Assembly (NCBI GenBank): GCA_947561585.1 | Contig: CANNZV010001595.1 | Location: 62,001-126,000 of the forward strand | DNA length: 64,000 nucleotides | Source of the DNA: Caprella mutica | Taxonomy: Eukaryota; Arthropoda; Malacostraca; Amphipoda; Caprellidae | Direction: 5' to 3' | In this document: positions 11,401 through 26,400 of the stretch, piece by piece | Numbering within the stretch: position 1 is the stretch's first letter | Layout of the letters: the number at the start of each line of letters is the position of its first letter | Position numbers and translations under genes: made by a program | The notes under the pieces: generated by a model | Seen by the model: the letters and a program-made list of their open reading frames with translations, nothing else | What the model was told of the DNA's origin: nothing | Databases searched by the model: none

Positions 11401-14400
11401 AAGTGAATCCTAATTTTGTTGAAATAAGATATTCAATCATAGGTAGCTAGTTCAAAACAGTCTTGTATTTACTCAAAGTTGGCTCATGAGATGCACTTCA
11501 TATCGTTCATTTGCAAGAAGAACGTCATAAATATAAAATCATATATTTTTGGTTATAAATATAGACATAAATCTTAAAACTGATTTTTTTGTTAAAAGTT
11601 GCATCATTGTAGCTCAAAAATTGACCGCTAGAGGCTTAATGTCTTGCAAATGAGCAATATATGATCATGATAACACTTTATTGGAGGAACAAAATAAAAA
11701 CGTAAGTAGCTGAACAAGAAAAAAAAATGCATTTCAACAAGCTTATCCGAAGTTTCTTTAAAAAAAAGAAAGGTAGTCACATGCTGCGGTTTCTAAGCAC
11801 TATGAAATTTTGATAACTATGACGTGTTAATTATTAAAATTTATAGTGAACACCAAGTTACTAATTATTTGGAGCACTCTGTTATCAAATCTCGTATCAA
11901 TTTTAGCTAGCTAATATTGATAAACAACCAGACGACATGTGTTACTATATGCAATATAAAGTAAATGGCTACTAATAATGAATATATTTTAAATTTCACA
12001 CGACAAACTATCTTGGAAGTAGGGCAGCAGGACGCATTACATCCAATGTGGGACTGAGGGAGCATTGATTGAAATGTCACATTGATTAGTATTTTAAGTC
12101 TTTTATGAGTTTATTATTTTTAGAAGTATCCGTAATAAAGTTTTCTTTGTAGTAGGTTGTGTACTCATTTGCTAGTTCTTACTATTGTTGGTTGCTGTCC
12201 ACATTCTGTTAAGATAACATGCCATGTCTTTGTGTTCAAATAAACTGATTAATTGTTGTACCTACTCAATTACAGCACGAACGCAGTTTTCATCGATTGG
12301 TAATTTTCATTAGGTTATGGGCCCAGATTACGGTCAGACCATATTTCATTGAAAAATATTATTGACGGCTTTGCATTGACTAGTTTTTGTCTCTGTGTCT
12401 GCGTGTGCGGTTGGTAGCTACACTGAAGAATACAATGGAGAAAAACAACATAGTACCTCTTAACGAGAGCAATTTTCCCACGTGGAAGTTGCAGATGAAA
12501 TTGCATCTGATGGCTAATGTGGAAGTGAAGTGAAGAACTGTATGCGGAAACATAGACAACTTACGGAAAGTTTAAGAGTCGCCGTGATAAGGCTTTGTGT
12601 ACAATCATACTTGCGATTGAACCTAGATTATTGTATCTAGTTGGGGATGATCCAACTGATCCTGCGGCCGTTTGGATTAAGCTTATGAGTATATTTCAGA
12701 AGAAAACATGATCAAATAAATTGAGGTTGCGCAAGAATTTGTTTTCAATGAAGCTGGAGCAGAACATAAGCATGCAACAACATCTGAGAAACTACATGGA
12801 ACTATTCAGTGAGTTAGCTGTTGTTGGTAGTCCTATGGACGAAGAAGATAAGGTTCTGTGCATACCGTCTTCACTTCCTGAAAGTTACTCTAACTTTGTA
12901 ACGGCATAGGAAGCTAATGAACATGTGCCGTCATGGGATAGTATTACGGAACGATTACTGAATGAGAAAGAAGAGTAAAGTGGTAACTCTTCGGCATTAT
13001 TTTCGAGCAATAACAAACAAAATTACTTGTCTAATCATAGCAACGTGAAGAAGATTAAATGCTATAAGTGCGGCAAGCTGGGACACATCAAGAGAAACTG
13101 CAGAGTGTTTATAGAGAAACAGAGGCGTGACAATACTTATAATGATAATAATTATGTTGCTGAGCAAGATGATACAAACACGTTACTTTTTACGCTACAG
13201 CTTTTTCTGGTGTTAGCGAGTCAAATAATTGGATATTTGACTCTGGTGCTCCTCAACATATGTGTTACCATTCTGATAGTTTTGAAAATCTCACTCCGAT
13301 GAAAGAGTACATCAGAAAAAAAATAGGCGATAGTAGCTTTCTTAAAGCAAAAAGTGAAGGTAGTGTTGTTCTAGAACTGCGTTTGCCTAACAATATAGTG
13401 CGTAGGTGCGTTCTAGAAAAAGTTTTATATGTGCCAGACTTGAGCTGTAATTTACTAAGTGTAGGTAAAATAAATGAATTCGGTCGAAAAACTATGTTCA
13501 GTGAAACTACTTGTGAGGTTTATGAAAATAACAATACTTTGCTTGCTGTGGGTAACAAGATTGGTAAGCTGTACTATTTAAACTGCATATCATCTAGTAT
13601 AAATCAAGCTACTGAAGACGTTGATAGTGAGGCGAAATTGTGGCATTAACGTTTTTGTCATTTGGGTTATGATAACTTGAAAAAACTCGTAAGCAAGAAT
13701 ATGGTTCCCGGAATTGATTGCAATTCGCTATTTGAGAAACCATTTTGTTCCGACAGCTGCAATGGTAAAAATCACAAGCAGCCATTCCCTACATTTGACA
13801 GTGAGAAACGTATGATGAAACCCTTGGATCTTATTCACTCGGATATTTGTGGTAAGATCACTCAAGATTCTTTAGGAGGAGCAAGATATTTTTTAACTTT
13901 CATAGAGGTGGCTACTAAATTCACTTGGGTCTATTTCCTATCAACGAAAGGGGACTGCTTTGAGAAATTCAAAGAATGGAAATTGTTGGTGGAGAACAGT
14001 ATAATGCTAATATCGAAGTTATTCGCACCGACAATGGTGGGAAATATGTGTCTAATTCATTTGAAGACTTCCTTAAAAGTGCGGGAATAAAGCATGAAAA
14101 ACTGTACCCAAGACTCCGGAACAAAATGCAGTCGCTGAGAGAATGAACAGAACTCTGGTTGAGACTGTTCGATGTATGTTATCGGACGCGACTCTTCCGA
14201 AGCAGTATTGGGCTGAAGCTTTAGCCACAGCAACTTATATCAAGAACAGAAGTCCAGCAAGCAGTCTTTCTAACGTAACTCCATATGAGGCTTTATATGG
14301 AATTAAACCATCTGTAAGGCATTTTAGGATATTTGGTTCTGTATGTTATTCTCCTGTTCCTAAAGATGAAAGGCGTAAATTTGATTTCAAATCTACTAAA

Positions 14401-17400
14401 TGTGTATTCATAGGTTATTCCTCAAATAGTAAAGCTTATAGGGTTTATGATTTGGAGAAACATAAGACTATTTTGAGTAGAAATGTTATTTTTAATGAGT
14501 CTGATAGGTTACATGCCGAGCCTAGAATAGTCACTGTCGATCCCATTGTTCAGTCTCAGGATATTGATAGCAGTATTTCTTATGAACTGGCAGACTCGAA
14601 CCCTCGACGATCTCTTAGAGTGAAACGCTCTCGTGATCGTTATGGTGAATGGGTACATAGTTCTGAAACTTGTTTCGAACCTAAGACTGTACAAAAGGCA
14701 TTAAACTCTTCAAAATTCACAATTTTGGAAGAAAGCGATGGATAGGGAAATGCAATCTATTGAATATAATAATATATGGACTCTGTCAAAACTCCCAAAT
14801 AATGTTAAGCCGATAAATTGTTATTTGGGTATTAAAAAGTAAAATTGATGCTGATGGTAATTTGGGTACTTATAAAGCTAGGCTTGTTGCGCAGGGTTAT
14901 TCACAGATTTAAGGCATTGATTATGATGAAATTTTTGCGCCAGTTTTTAGGTTCGAATCTGTTCGCGTTTTATTGTCATTGGCTACTGATAATGTGATTT
15001 GAAACTACATCAAATGGATGTATCTAACGCATTTTTAAATGGCGAATTAGAGGAAGATTTTTCTTCTTCTATCCAGTCTTCTAGTGACTCTTGTATATAT
15101 GTATCTACGAGGTACAGTCAATAATATTTGTGTAATGGCCGTTTATGTTGACGATATAATTATAGCATGTGAATCTGATTCAGAGGTAGAAAAACTCAAA
15201 TCATGCTTATCAGAGAGGTTTCAGATGGAGGATTTAGGACTACTGAGTTATTTCTTAGGTGTTAGGATTGTTCAAAATTTAGATAAATGCTCTATTTTCG
15301 TTAATCAATCTGTATATGTAGATTCAATGTTGAAGAAGTTTGATTTTGATAAATCTAAGCCTGTAAAGACTCCTCTTGATATTTCTTTTGTATGTAGGAA
15401 TGAGGATCACTCCTCAGTACTAGTTGATAAAAGTTTATATCAGTCTGCTATAGGTTCTTTGTTATATTTGTCAACGAAAACTAGGCCTGATATAGCATTT
15501 GATGTTAGTAATGCTGCTAGATATTGTTCTGCTCCAACTGAATCTCATTTTATTCTTATAAAAAGAATTTTTCGATATTTGTGTGGCACTATTGATTACG
15601 GTATTATATATGTATTCCAGGCAAAACAGGGCAAGATGTGCTGGCTACTCTGACTCAGATTGGGCGGGGGATGCAAGGGACAGGAAATCAACTTCTGGTT
15701 TCTGTTTCACTATGAATGGAGGAATAGTTTCCTGGAGATCTAACAAACAAACTTGCGTCGCCTTATCCACTGCTGAGGCTGAGTACATCGCACTTGCTGG
15801 TGCTGCCCAGGAAGCTATTTGGCTTAATCAAGTATTTTCCGATTTGTACTATGGAGATGGTGAGCCTATGGTCATTAATGAGGATAACGAAGCCGATATC
15901 TCCATTGCTAAGAACCCTAAGGATCATTCTAAAACGAAACATGTCGCAATTAGGTATCATTTCTTCAGGGACAAAATTGTCAGCAATGAGATATGTGTGA
16001 CATACTGTCCCACTGACATGATGATTGCTGATATTTTCACAAAGGGACTATGACCTGATAAATTGGTCAATTTGAGAAATATGTGTGAATTGGTGTCTCA
16101 AATGAAATGTAATTCAATGTGAGGAGGAGCATTAAAATGTCACATTGATTAGTATTTTAAGTCTTTTATGAGTTAATTATTTTTAGAAGTATCCCCTAAT
16201 AAAGTTTTCTTTTATCGTTTTTTTTGTAGTAGGTTGTGTACTCATTTGCTAGTTTTCTTACTATGGTTGGTTGCTGTCCTCATTCTGTTAAGATGTCTTT
16301 GTGTTTAAATAAACTGATTAATTGTTGTACCTACTCAATTACCGCAGAAACATAGTTTTGTCACGGCACATACATATTGTGCACCGTTTTTTAATTTTAA
16401 TTTAGTTAATTAGGTATGTAACTAGGGAGTTTATTTTCAAAAAGTTAGTCACATGTGGCAACACTCAGTCAGGAGGAGTCAATAATAAACTATTTACATT
16501 TATAATGATTGGCCTAAGTTGTTTCATAGTCATACAAAGTAAGTATAGTTCTGTGTTTAGGTGTCATTTTAGGGTCACAATGATTGATGATTGATTTATA
16601 CTTCTTCACTGTTAGGAATTTTAAATATTACTGTTTTTACATACCAGAGATGATAGTTTACCATTTTATTCACAAAAAATTTTTGTATTCATTTGAACTC
16701 TTTTGACGTTTCTATCTTAGCATACCTAGGTTCAAAACTTTACTCTATAATATTTTACTCTATTCTTTTATATTCTTCTAACTTATCATAGTGTAAATGC
16801 TGTCTGCTTTGATAGGTTGATTTTACACTTTGGTGCCTAATAGTTAAAGAATTTTAGTGTCCATCTATTTTGTAGCCATTTATATTTTTGCTGTAACCTT
16901 TTTAAAATTGTGTTTAGTAGCTAGTTTGTTTTCTGCATATCTCTATTTTCCTGTTATTTCTGATTGCAGGTACGTGATCTTTTATACAAGTTTATTAGAA
17001 GCCCCTAATAAAATTCCAAGAGATTTCCCACGCCTTTTTTCTTATCGCAAAAGAATTAATGTCGTGTCAACATTGTATTCTCTATCTATCTCAAATCTTA
17101 AAGGATATGTTTCACGTGTGCAAATAATGAGGTTTGCAAGATAAAATAAATAATAAGGCTCATAACCCTTTAGCGGGCAGTGACCGATAAACTCGTCAGA
17201 TTGTTCTAAATTTTTAGTATGTCATTGTTTAACACTTTTCAAGATATTTTTATTCCTGTGTATTTCTTTAAAAAAAATTGTTTTTTTTTTTTAAACTGAT
17301 ATTTCTATTGTATTTTTTATTGATTACTTGAAAGACAACAGTGTCTGTTGTTGTCTGTTGTTTATAAATACAATATAATGGTAGAAAAACATGTGAGAAA

Positions 17401-20400
17401 AATAATGAACTAAAAATAATGGTGTATCACTCGAGTGATACTTGCCCTCTAAAGGGTTAATTTTTGTCTTAACAGGATGAGGTTTATATAGACAACTAAA
17501 ACCATACTTCAGGTTATATATTCACACAAACCCTGATATTAGAACAACTAAGTAGCCAAATGTTTTGTGAGGGTGACAAACTTTATCAATATTAGCTTGT
17601 GGAATATTATGACACTCCTTTACTACTTGCTAACAAACATTTCACTTTCATTGCAAATAAACACAAACGGAAGAGAGTACTTTATGATTTTTCTAATAAA
17701 TAGAAAGTGTTAGTGTAAGTATTCTATCCCTGCTTCATGGAAATCCTCATTAGTAATTTAGCTACCTACTGTAATTCAATAAGTAAATCTAAAATTAATC
17801 CACCATATCTTTGAATTTCTCTCAAATAGATTAGACTCACCATATCTGAGTTTCTCTCCAAAAGACAGTTAAACTCACCATATCTTAGAATTACTCTCCA
17901 ATAGACAGTTAAACTCACCATATCTTAGAATTACTCTCCAATAGACAGTTAAACTCACCAAATCTTTGAGTTTCTCTCCAATAGAGACAGCATCTGCAAC
18001 TGCTTCCATCCCCAGAGCCTTACACTCACTCCTCATCGCCTCATTCTTCTCACTGATGAACCTTCCTAGGTACTTTACAGCTGAAACCCGGAGACGCTGC
18101 CACTCAGATCCCATTTCGAACCAACAATAAATGCATTCCTTCACAGCCTCTGAAATAATAAAACCATGAAACTATCAAGCTGCCAACTAGTTAAAAACTG
18201 ATATCATTGAATTGAGGGATATTCTGTATTTTTTTTTTTTTTTTTTAAAAAGGCCAGAAGAAGCAAACCTTCTTTAAATAATTAAAAAGAAATTGGAGTT
18301 TATTTCGAAATAGCTACATTGCTAAGGATAAGATATCATCAAACTGAAGAGAGAAATGAAGAAGCAGATTTTAAATTAGAAATTTAGCATTTATAAAAAA
18401 ACATTTTTCAAGGGATTGAAATTACAATTAATGCTAGCTTCATAACATTTTCCCTACTGAAGTATAGCTCAGCGGTCTTAGCACACATGACACAACTAGT
18501 TAAATTGAAAAAAATAAGAGTTATTTGAGTAAGTAGTAACTCAAGACTATTAGTAGCTAACTATTAAGCTACTACCTACCTGATACCAAAGATAAAATTT
18601 CTTCACTTAAATCCTTTTGATCCACAATACATACTTTCAGTTTCTCTTTCATACTTGGTCTAGGAGTGGATCTGAAACAAAGAAAAAGAATCAGACATTA
18701 AAATTAATGTATGCTATTTGTTTATTATTTAACAATTTAAAGATATTGTAACAGGGTAAAACTAAAAAGAAAGAAAGAAAATAACTGGACCCAACTATTT
18801 TGTTGCTAACTAAAAATTAAAACTATAAATGACGTAGGTATTGCAGAAGTGTGTTATTATTATTTAAAAAGAGATATAGTTATTAAACAAGAAAAAATTG
18901 TAAAGTACTAGGCAATAAAGGTTATCTAATTAGTAATCTATATATTACTACAATAGGTGAAATAGGAAAACATAATTTTTCCTGTAAAATATTGTATAGG
19001 GATAAGTCTATGCTAGTTATAATGTATGCAAATCTCACAAAAGCTAATAGCTAAGTCAACACTTGTTCAACTTTCCTTACAACATGCACTTCAACTTTCT
19101 TTTAAACTTTCAATTCAATGAAATTGTGTCCATTGACGCGTGCTTTAAGTTGAATAGAAAGAGGATTTAGGTTCTGTCCACATCTGATAGTCAGATTTGT
19201 TTCAACTATATTGCTGAGTGTCACACTTAAATATGAAGAAAACAGGAGAAATAATGTTCTGCCAATATTGCAAGTGCTCTTCTGAGCAAGGTCTTATTTG
19301 ATTGCTACTGATTGACATTTAGCTACTTCGTGAATGATTATATTTTAATGTGTAGATAATTACATACCTTTTTTATATTAAAAAAAGTTGCATAAAAATA
19401 ATAACATAATCAATATAATCTATGAATAAAAGTTATTTGACACACTTGAATAAAAAAAAATGACATAGCTAGGTAATTGATATAATATATGAAGAAAAGT
19501 TTTTGACACACTATTGAGAAAAAAAATAAAAATAACATATTCATAATACACCAGCTGCTTCCACAGAAGTCTGATGGAAACCCTAGAACAGTTGCTGTCT
19601 AATTTGCTAACATGGAAGGTAGCTACATTTGGGAGAATTCCACCCAAATGAAAATTAGAGGAACCAATGAATGAAATCATTTATTTGTGAAGATACAAAT
19701 GAAAATATAATTCTTCTTCTTTCATTATACCTACTTTTCTAAAATGGAAATTGCAATAAAAGAAGTACATTAGAAATTTCTCAAAAATGTAACCAAAAAT
19801 AATTAGTAAAAGAAAATTTTATTATTTATTAGACAAAATATACAATGATCCCATCTTCTCACCCTTTTATGGGTAGCATGCCCAGGCTAAGTATTATTAA
19901 TGTGAGGATCAACACTCGCCATTGTGAAGGCAGGTGAGCACTCAGGCCACAGGTGGGCCCATATGTACTGAATCCCCATTGAACCGATCTAGAGACTAGT
20001 CGTTGAAATTCTCCAGCCTCCCAATCTTTTCAAGAAAAGCAGAAAGATGCGAGAAGCAGAGAGTTCTGGTAATTCTGCGGTGGTCCGTTAGAAGTACGAC
20101 CAGAGTAGAGTCCCAATTTCTGTGATAAGAATGGCCTTCTTCAACAATGTGAGTTCTCACCTCTGGGCCAAGACAACATAGCTGGCTAGTATCATCAGTC
20201 CATTTTCCAGAAAACCTATTATGGGATCAAATATTTCAGTTTCCTGCTGGCTGAGTCTGTCCTATCTCTCTCTACTCCCCCCCCCCCCCTACTACATTGT
20301 ATGTAAAAACACCCAGGTGACACAACAAATTTAAATGGTAACTGCGGGAGGAATTCTCCCGAATTGGGCTATGGAGCAGAAACTATTGGAAATAAATCAA

Positions 20401-23400
20401 CCGACCACACAACCACCCTAGTCACACCAGACTAAACATTGAGTCACACTGTCAGATGTAGGAGTTTCGAAAATCTGTTCTAGGCAGGGTTGGCAAGGTA
20501 GGTTTCCCCCAAAATGGGGGAAACTGAAAAAAACATTTGGGGGAAACCTAAATTAGCTATACTTATTACTTATCCAAGGGCTTTACGATGTCTGTGTGCT
20601 CCTTTAAAATGTCTGTGTGCTCCTTTACAATGTATGTGTGCTCCTTTACAATGTCTGTGTGCTCCTTTACAATGTCTGTGTGCTCCTTTACAATGTCTGT
20701 GTGCCCCTTCACAATGTCTGTGTGCCCCTTCACAATGTCTGTGTGCCCCTTCACAATGTCTGTGTGCCCCTCACAATGTCTGTGTGCCCCTCACAATGTC
20801 TGTGTGCCCCTCACAATGTCTGTGTGCCCCTCACAATGTCTGTGTGCCCCTCACAATGTCTGTGTGCCCCTCACAATGTCTGTGTGCCCCTTCACAATGT
20901 CTGTGTGCCCCTTCACAATGTCTGTGTGCCCCTTCACAATGTCTGTGTGCCCCTTCACAATGTCTGTGTGCCCCTTCACAATGTCTGTGTGCCCCTTCAC
21001 AATCTAGTGACAAATAGCATAAGCTTTGCTCGAGTCATTGACGCCATCTTGCTGTGATTTCACAAATGTTGTACAAAAACTTTAGTATATCTGCGAGTGA
21101 TATTATTAATTATAACTCTAAAAATACTTTATTTGTTAGTATATTGTATATAAATCACAAATTTATTTATTTATAGCTTATTTGGGACGATAATCAGACA
21201 TTCTATAAACATTATGAAGATTGTTCTGGAACGTTCTGGAAATAATGTAAACAGCGCCATCTATGAGATGATCGCATAAGCTTATGTTAACTAATAAAAA
21301 CCCTATTTTCTCTGAAAATACAATGATTTGAGATGAAACATTTCATATCCGTAACTAATCATTGTGTATTTATGGTATTATGAAAAAATATTTGATATGT
21401 CTTGGTCAACTCTCACTTAAGCACTAGCCATGAAAAAACTCTGGACCTTTCTACAGGATGGGGCAACAGCTCATACAGTAAATATCAAACAGGAATGGTG
21501 CAGAGATCATTTTCATTACAATTCTATGGAAATTGGCTTCTTTTCTCACCAGATTTGAATATGATGGACTTTTTAGTATGCCTATATTCTTGAGTTTAGG
21601 GCATTTCAAATCTCACTCGAAAATAGGATCAAACATTTCTCTCTCAATTTTAGGGCCAAATTCCCTTTTTGAAATCTTTTTTATTAATGTAGCTACGGTT
21701 CTGAAACTTGGTACCGACATATAAAATTGAATTATCTATAATTTTTGTTCATGGCATTTTTTCGATTCTAATAACGAGTTATTAGAATTTCAACCCTTTA
21801 TCAAAAAGCCGTATTTCACTTTCAACTTAAAGCATTAGGTTTTTTGCATTCGATTCTCCTAGAGATTATCTACAAAACACTCGAAGTGTATTTTCAATTT
21901 TAAAATTGGTTTCGGAAAAAAATAAAAATTCATAAATCTTTTTTTTTAAATTCAAAATATTAAAAACTAATTCGAAAATCAAAATTCCACTTCCAGTGTT
22001 CATAGATATATTTATTTTAGTAGGGGTTTAATGTCTGCTTCGGAACCAGAGGCCATATCGCTGACGTCAAATGAAATTAAATACAAGGGACTGGAAGAAG
22101 CTGTCAAGGGGGAAAGTGGCTCCATGAACAAAGTCACTTACCACCATCGGTGACAATGCTCATGGATGCAGAAAAGCTACTAAGTGAATGCAATCACTTA
22201 CCATGGAATGTGACGAAAAGGGACACAAGCACTGGTGGCTGCACTCACGGATGGAAGAGGAAAATGAAGAAGTGATAGTAAATATAGCCTACGAGCCTCC
22301 CTAACACAAAAATCTAAGACCTCGTAGTTGAAGAACATAACCCCAGCGCTATCCTCTAAAACTGCAAGCAAGGTTAAAAAAAATGATAAACTTGGTAAAA
22401 ATGAAAAAAGACAATCCATAATCCAAATTACAACAGTTCGGGGCCCAAGGGACGCCACCCCCCTTCTCTTCCATTCACCACCCCCAGGATAGAGCCCCTG
22501 GGGGCATGTTTGGTAGAGAATTCCCTAGAAAATCGAAATCAAAAACCCCCAATGCCGTAGGTTCAAAATTGTAAACGCCTTAGGCTTTTGAATACCAAAA
22601 TTTGTAGGTTTGAACTACTAGAAAATCAATCCCATTCAAAATTTGATAATCTGACACGTTGCATCCTGCTCGTGTGAGGTGTAGTGGGTAACTGAGACAT
22701 ATTTCTTTGCCTACTTTAGTGTGTGTGTCATTAGTGGCATGTTAGATACCAGATATAGCGAGATAATTAATTATTATGAATTATAATTGGCTGAGAGATT
22801 GTTTTTAGAGTGCATATCGAGTCCCCAACACCCGCGCTCCTTCCCTTTCTTCCTCTCCCCAGGGGATTAGAGTTATACTAGAGCTCTTGATATTTCACAT
22901 AAACAATTAGATTATGAGATTTTCTCATGTACAGTCCCCTTTAAGCACAACTGTGAATTTAAAAAAAATTACCTTTTAATTGTTTAACCCTTTCGCTCCT
23001 GGCAGTAGAATAAAATACAGCCTTATAAGATTGACCATACTAATCAAACGAGAATAGTTTTTGTGCTTCTGATACTGTTGGTAGTGAGAGGTACCTTCAG
23101 AGATCACGATTATAGTGACATCTGGCATCTACGCTAGGTAAACAATTTGCTATGCCATTTGAACTGGAGAGAAGTCGCGGGTGAGTCACAAAATTTTTTC
23201 GCTGTATTTATTTGCCCATATCTTGTTGGTAATCATATTTGAGACTTATTTCTTTTGAGATATTATGTATGATACTTTCTTTTAACAATATAGGTTATTT
23301 ATAAACATAATTATTACTAAATATTCATTTTACAGCGATCTCTTATAATTATTATCATTATGTCTTTATTTTTATTGAATTGAATGTTATTAGATTTTTT

Positions 23401-26400
23401 AGAGGCGAATCTATATATAGTTTCATCAATATTTGCTGATTGAATATTTTATTTCAGAAAAATGGCAAACAAATGGTTAAACGAGGAACAAATTGAAGAT
23501 ATGCTCATCGGTTTACCTTCTGACTATGAAGAAGACATAGAGAGTACTACTATAACTGAAACTGCCTTAGATGTTGCACAAATATCTAATGAACAAGAGG
23601 ATATCACTTTAGAAACAGATAATTCTAATCAAAATGAAGAGATTATAATAAATATAGATTCCTGTGAAGTATTCCCTGTGCAACAGAGTGAACCAGACAC
23701 ATCTCAAGAGAAAAGAAAATGGAAGAAAAAACCTGAGCCAGCAATAAATACATCATTTCATGACACTTCAAAAGTTTCTCAACAATTTGTTAACACTCCA
23801 CTTGATGCTTTCATGAAATTCATAGATGAAGACATTCTAAACAAGATACACTATGAAACAAATCTAAAAAGTGTTACAGAGGGGCAAGCCAATCAGTCTT
23901 TCAAAAGATGAGCTCAAAGTCTATTTTGGCATTAATTTTATCATTAGTTATCATGAACTACCCAGAATTTCTCATTTCTGGTCATGAGCAAAAGATCTGG
24001 GAGTGCAACCAATAATAGAATCAATGAGCAGAGATAGATTTCAGAGTATTCTTAGTAATCTGCATGTGAATGACAACACCAAGATGGATCTTTCAAGAAA
24101 GGACAAAGTTTACAAAATTAGACCATTGTTAGACCATCTGAACGAGAAAATTATTGAAAACAGGGCACATTCTGAATATCTGGCAATAGATGAGTCTATG
24201 GTACGTTTCAAGGGGTGATCCACGTTGAAGCAATACAACCCAATGAAACCAATAAAGAGAGGCTTCAAACTGTGGTGTTTATCCGATAACACTGGTTACA
24301 TGTTCCAAACAAAAATATATACAGGCAAGTGTGAGACGCAAAATGCATCCGACGAGGTGAAGAAATTTGGATTGGGAGGTGAAGTTGTCCTATCTCTTCT
24401 AAAGCACATCAAAACAGCAAACCATAAAATATTTTTTGATAATTACTTCTCTTCTTTTCCCCTCATGGAGACACTGAAACTTCGTCATATTTTAGCGTGT
24501 GGAACAATTCTTTCTAATAGAAAGGATGTGCCTTCTCTTGCACCAGACAAATCTCTCAAAAGAGGAGAATTTGACTACCGTTCCACTTCTGATGGCATAA
24601 CAGTGTATAAATGGATGGATAAAAAAGTTGTCTTCTTTGTGTCAAATTACCATGGCATATCTCCTACAACAGTTCAAAGAAAAAACAAGGATGGCTCTAA
24701 GTCCACAGTTTCTTGTCCCCAAGTAGTTGATGACTACAACAGATATATGGGAGCTGTAGACAAGCATGATATGTTACGTCAACTGTATGGTTTGGACAGG
24801 AAAAGCTGCAAGTGGTGGCATCGTATATTCTTTGCTCTCATGGACATGGCAGTTATAAATTCTTATGTTCTCTTTTATGAAGCGACTCAAGATAAGTCAC
24901 TTACACTGTTTGATTTTCGAAGAGAAATCGCTCTCGGACTTCTCACATTTTCTGAACGAAGACTTGACGCTGGTCAATCAAAGCGGCGCAAAATACAGTA
25001 CTCTGTTCCAGCTACCGTTTGTTAGACTAATGTTGGCATTCATAGACCAGTATTTCACATTCAGAAAGGAAGGTGTGAGGTTTGCTCATAGCGTGGAATT
25101 CAGTCTAAGATGTGCTTCAATGAGTACCATGAATAGACAGTTTTACTCATCTGTCAGAAAACGTTTGTGATTTTCAATGTGATGTAGATAATATAAGACA
25201 TGTTACTAGTTGAATAGTTTAATTGGTAATGAATATTACGCTTATGTTTTATCTTTACAATAATGCCAAAGGAATTCATTAATTTATAGGAATACACTCA
25301 TAATGTTTGTATGATAAATTCTTATATTATTATTAATATTATAGCTTTATCAAGTATCATTTGTAACTTTAAGATTACTAAGCTGTGATACACATATAGG
25401 GTGTTTATTTTTCTACATTCATTTATTTATTTTGCGTTATTTTCGTTGGAAGTGAATTATTAAAAATATTGACTTGTATTATATTAGACTATAATAATTA
25501 TTATTGTACTAATTTATCAATTTTTCATAACTATATTCAATGTATTTCTCATTCATAAGGGACAATAAATATTAAAAAAATATAATTTAAATGTTATAAA
25601 GTCATAATAATTTAATAAACAGTTTCTCAAACCATTCTATCATTTGAAAACTTTATTCTCACTATTTACAATTTTCAGGAAATGTGGTCCATGAAAATAC
25701 TGACGGTAGTCTCTGCTACCATCTCTATAAATTATAAAATAATTGAAATATTTCAAATTTGATGAATAATATATCTTAGTTTGACATATTTAAGCTAATT
25801 TATTAACATAAATTTAAAATAAAAATTTGTCATCAAATTGCCAGATCGAAAGGGTTAATATGCTTTCTCCATCCATATATTACAAGAATATCACACAAAA
25901 TTTCTCATTTTTTGGGGCATAAAGGGTTAAAGTTTTTAAAGTACTGGGACATACAGTGAGGTGCAACAAGTCTTTGGACAATACAAAAATGTTTATTTTT
26001 CAACAACTTGATAAAAATAACATCAAATAATATCATATAATTACTAAACTAAATAAAAATAACAAAAACCAATTTTTATTTGGAAAAAAACTGATATATA
26101 ATATTTTTTCAATATTGGTAGTGAAATAAGTGTTTGAACAACCTCACATACTCATCATTAAACATTGAATTTTCAGTTTTTACTTTCCAGATCATTCTAG
26201 AAGGTACTATATTGCATATCTAAAAGCCATAGATAGGTTATTCAGTGAATTTCTAGTCATTCTCAGCTTAGATCTCTCACAGCAAACATTGCAACATGAC
26301 CAAGTGAAAGGTGCAGCGACAGTACATAAAGGACCGTATTATTTCAGCCAATAAAGATAATAAGAGCTACCGCAGTATAGCACAAACTTTGCATGTTACG

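Larger units (their letters stand above)
12075..16363 (+). mobile_element. Ty1/copia LTR retrotransposon, full length but decayed
   Basis: Two direct long terminal repeats (about 12075-12292 and 16138-16363), a primer-binding site, a broken gag-pol and a purine-rich tract before the right LTR. It lies on the plus strand in the 12.3 kb intron of a minus-strand gene. The LTRs differ by several indels and substitutions, so the insertion is old. LTR borders are approximate; I could not find a clean 5-bp target duplication. Confidence 0.9.

Noticed and set aside
18470..18505. Possible tRNA 5' half (TATAGCTCAGCGGTCTTAGC)
   Set aside because: No B box or acceptor-stem partner could be found.
20514..21057. 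Overlapping Cys-rich open frames of 140-167 codons
   Set aside because: They are frame readings of a 20/21-bp minisatellite whose unit length changes.
25855..25930. A second piggyBac end (GGGGCATAAAGGGTTAA) just right of the piggyBac
   Set aside because: Its partner end was not found, so a separate element cannot be supported.
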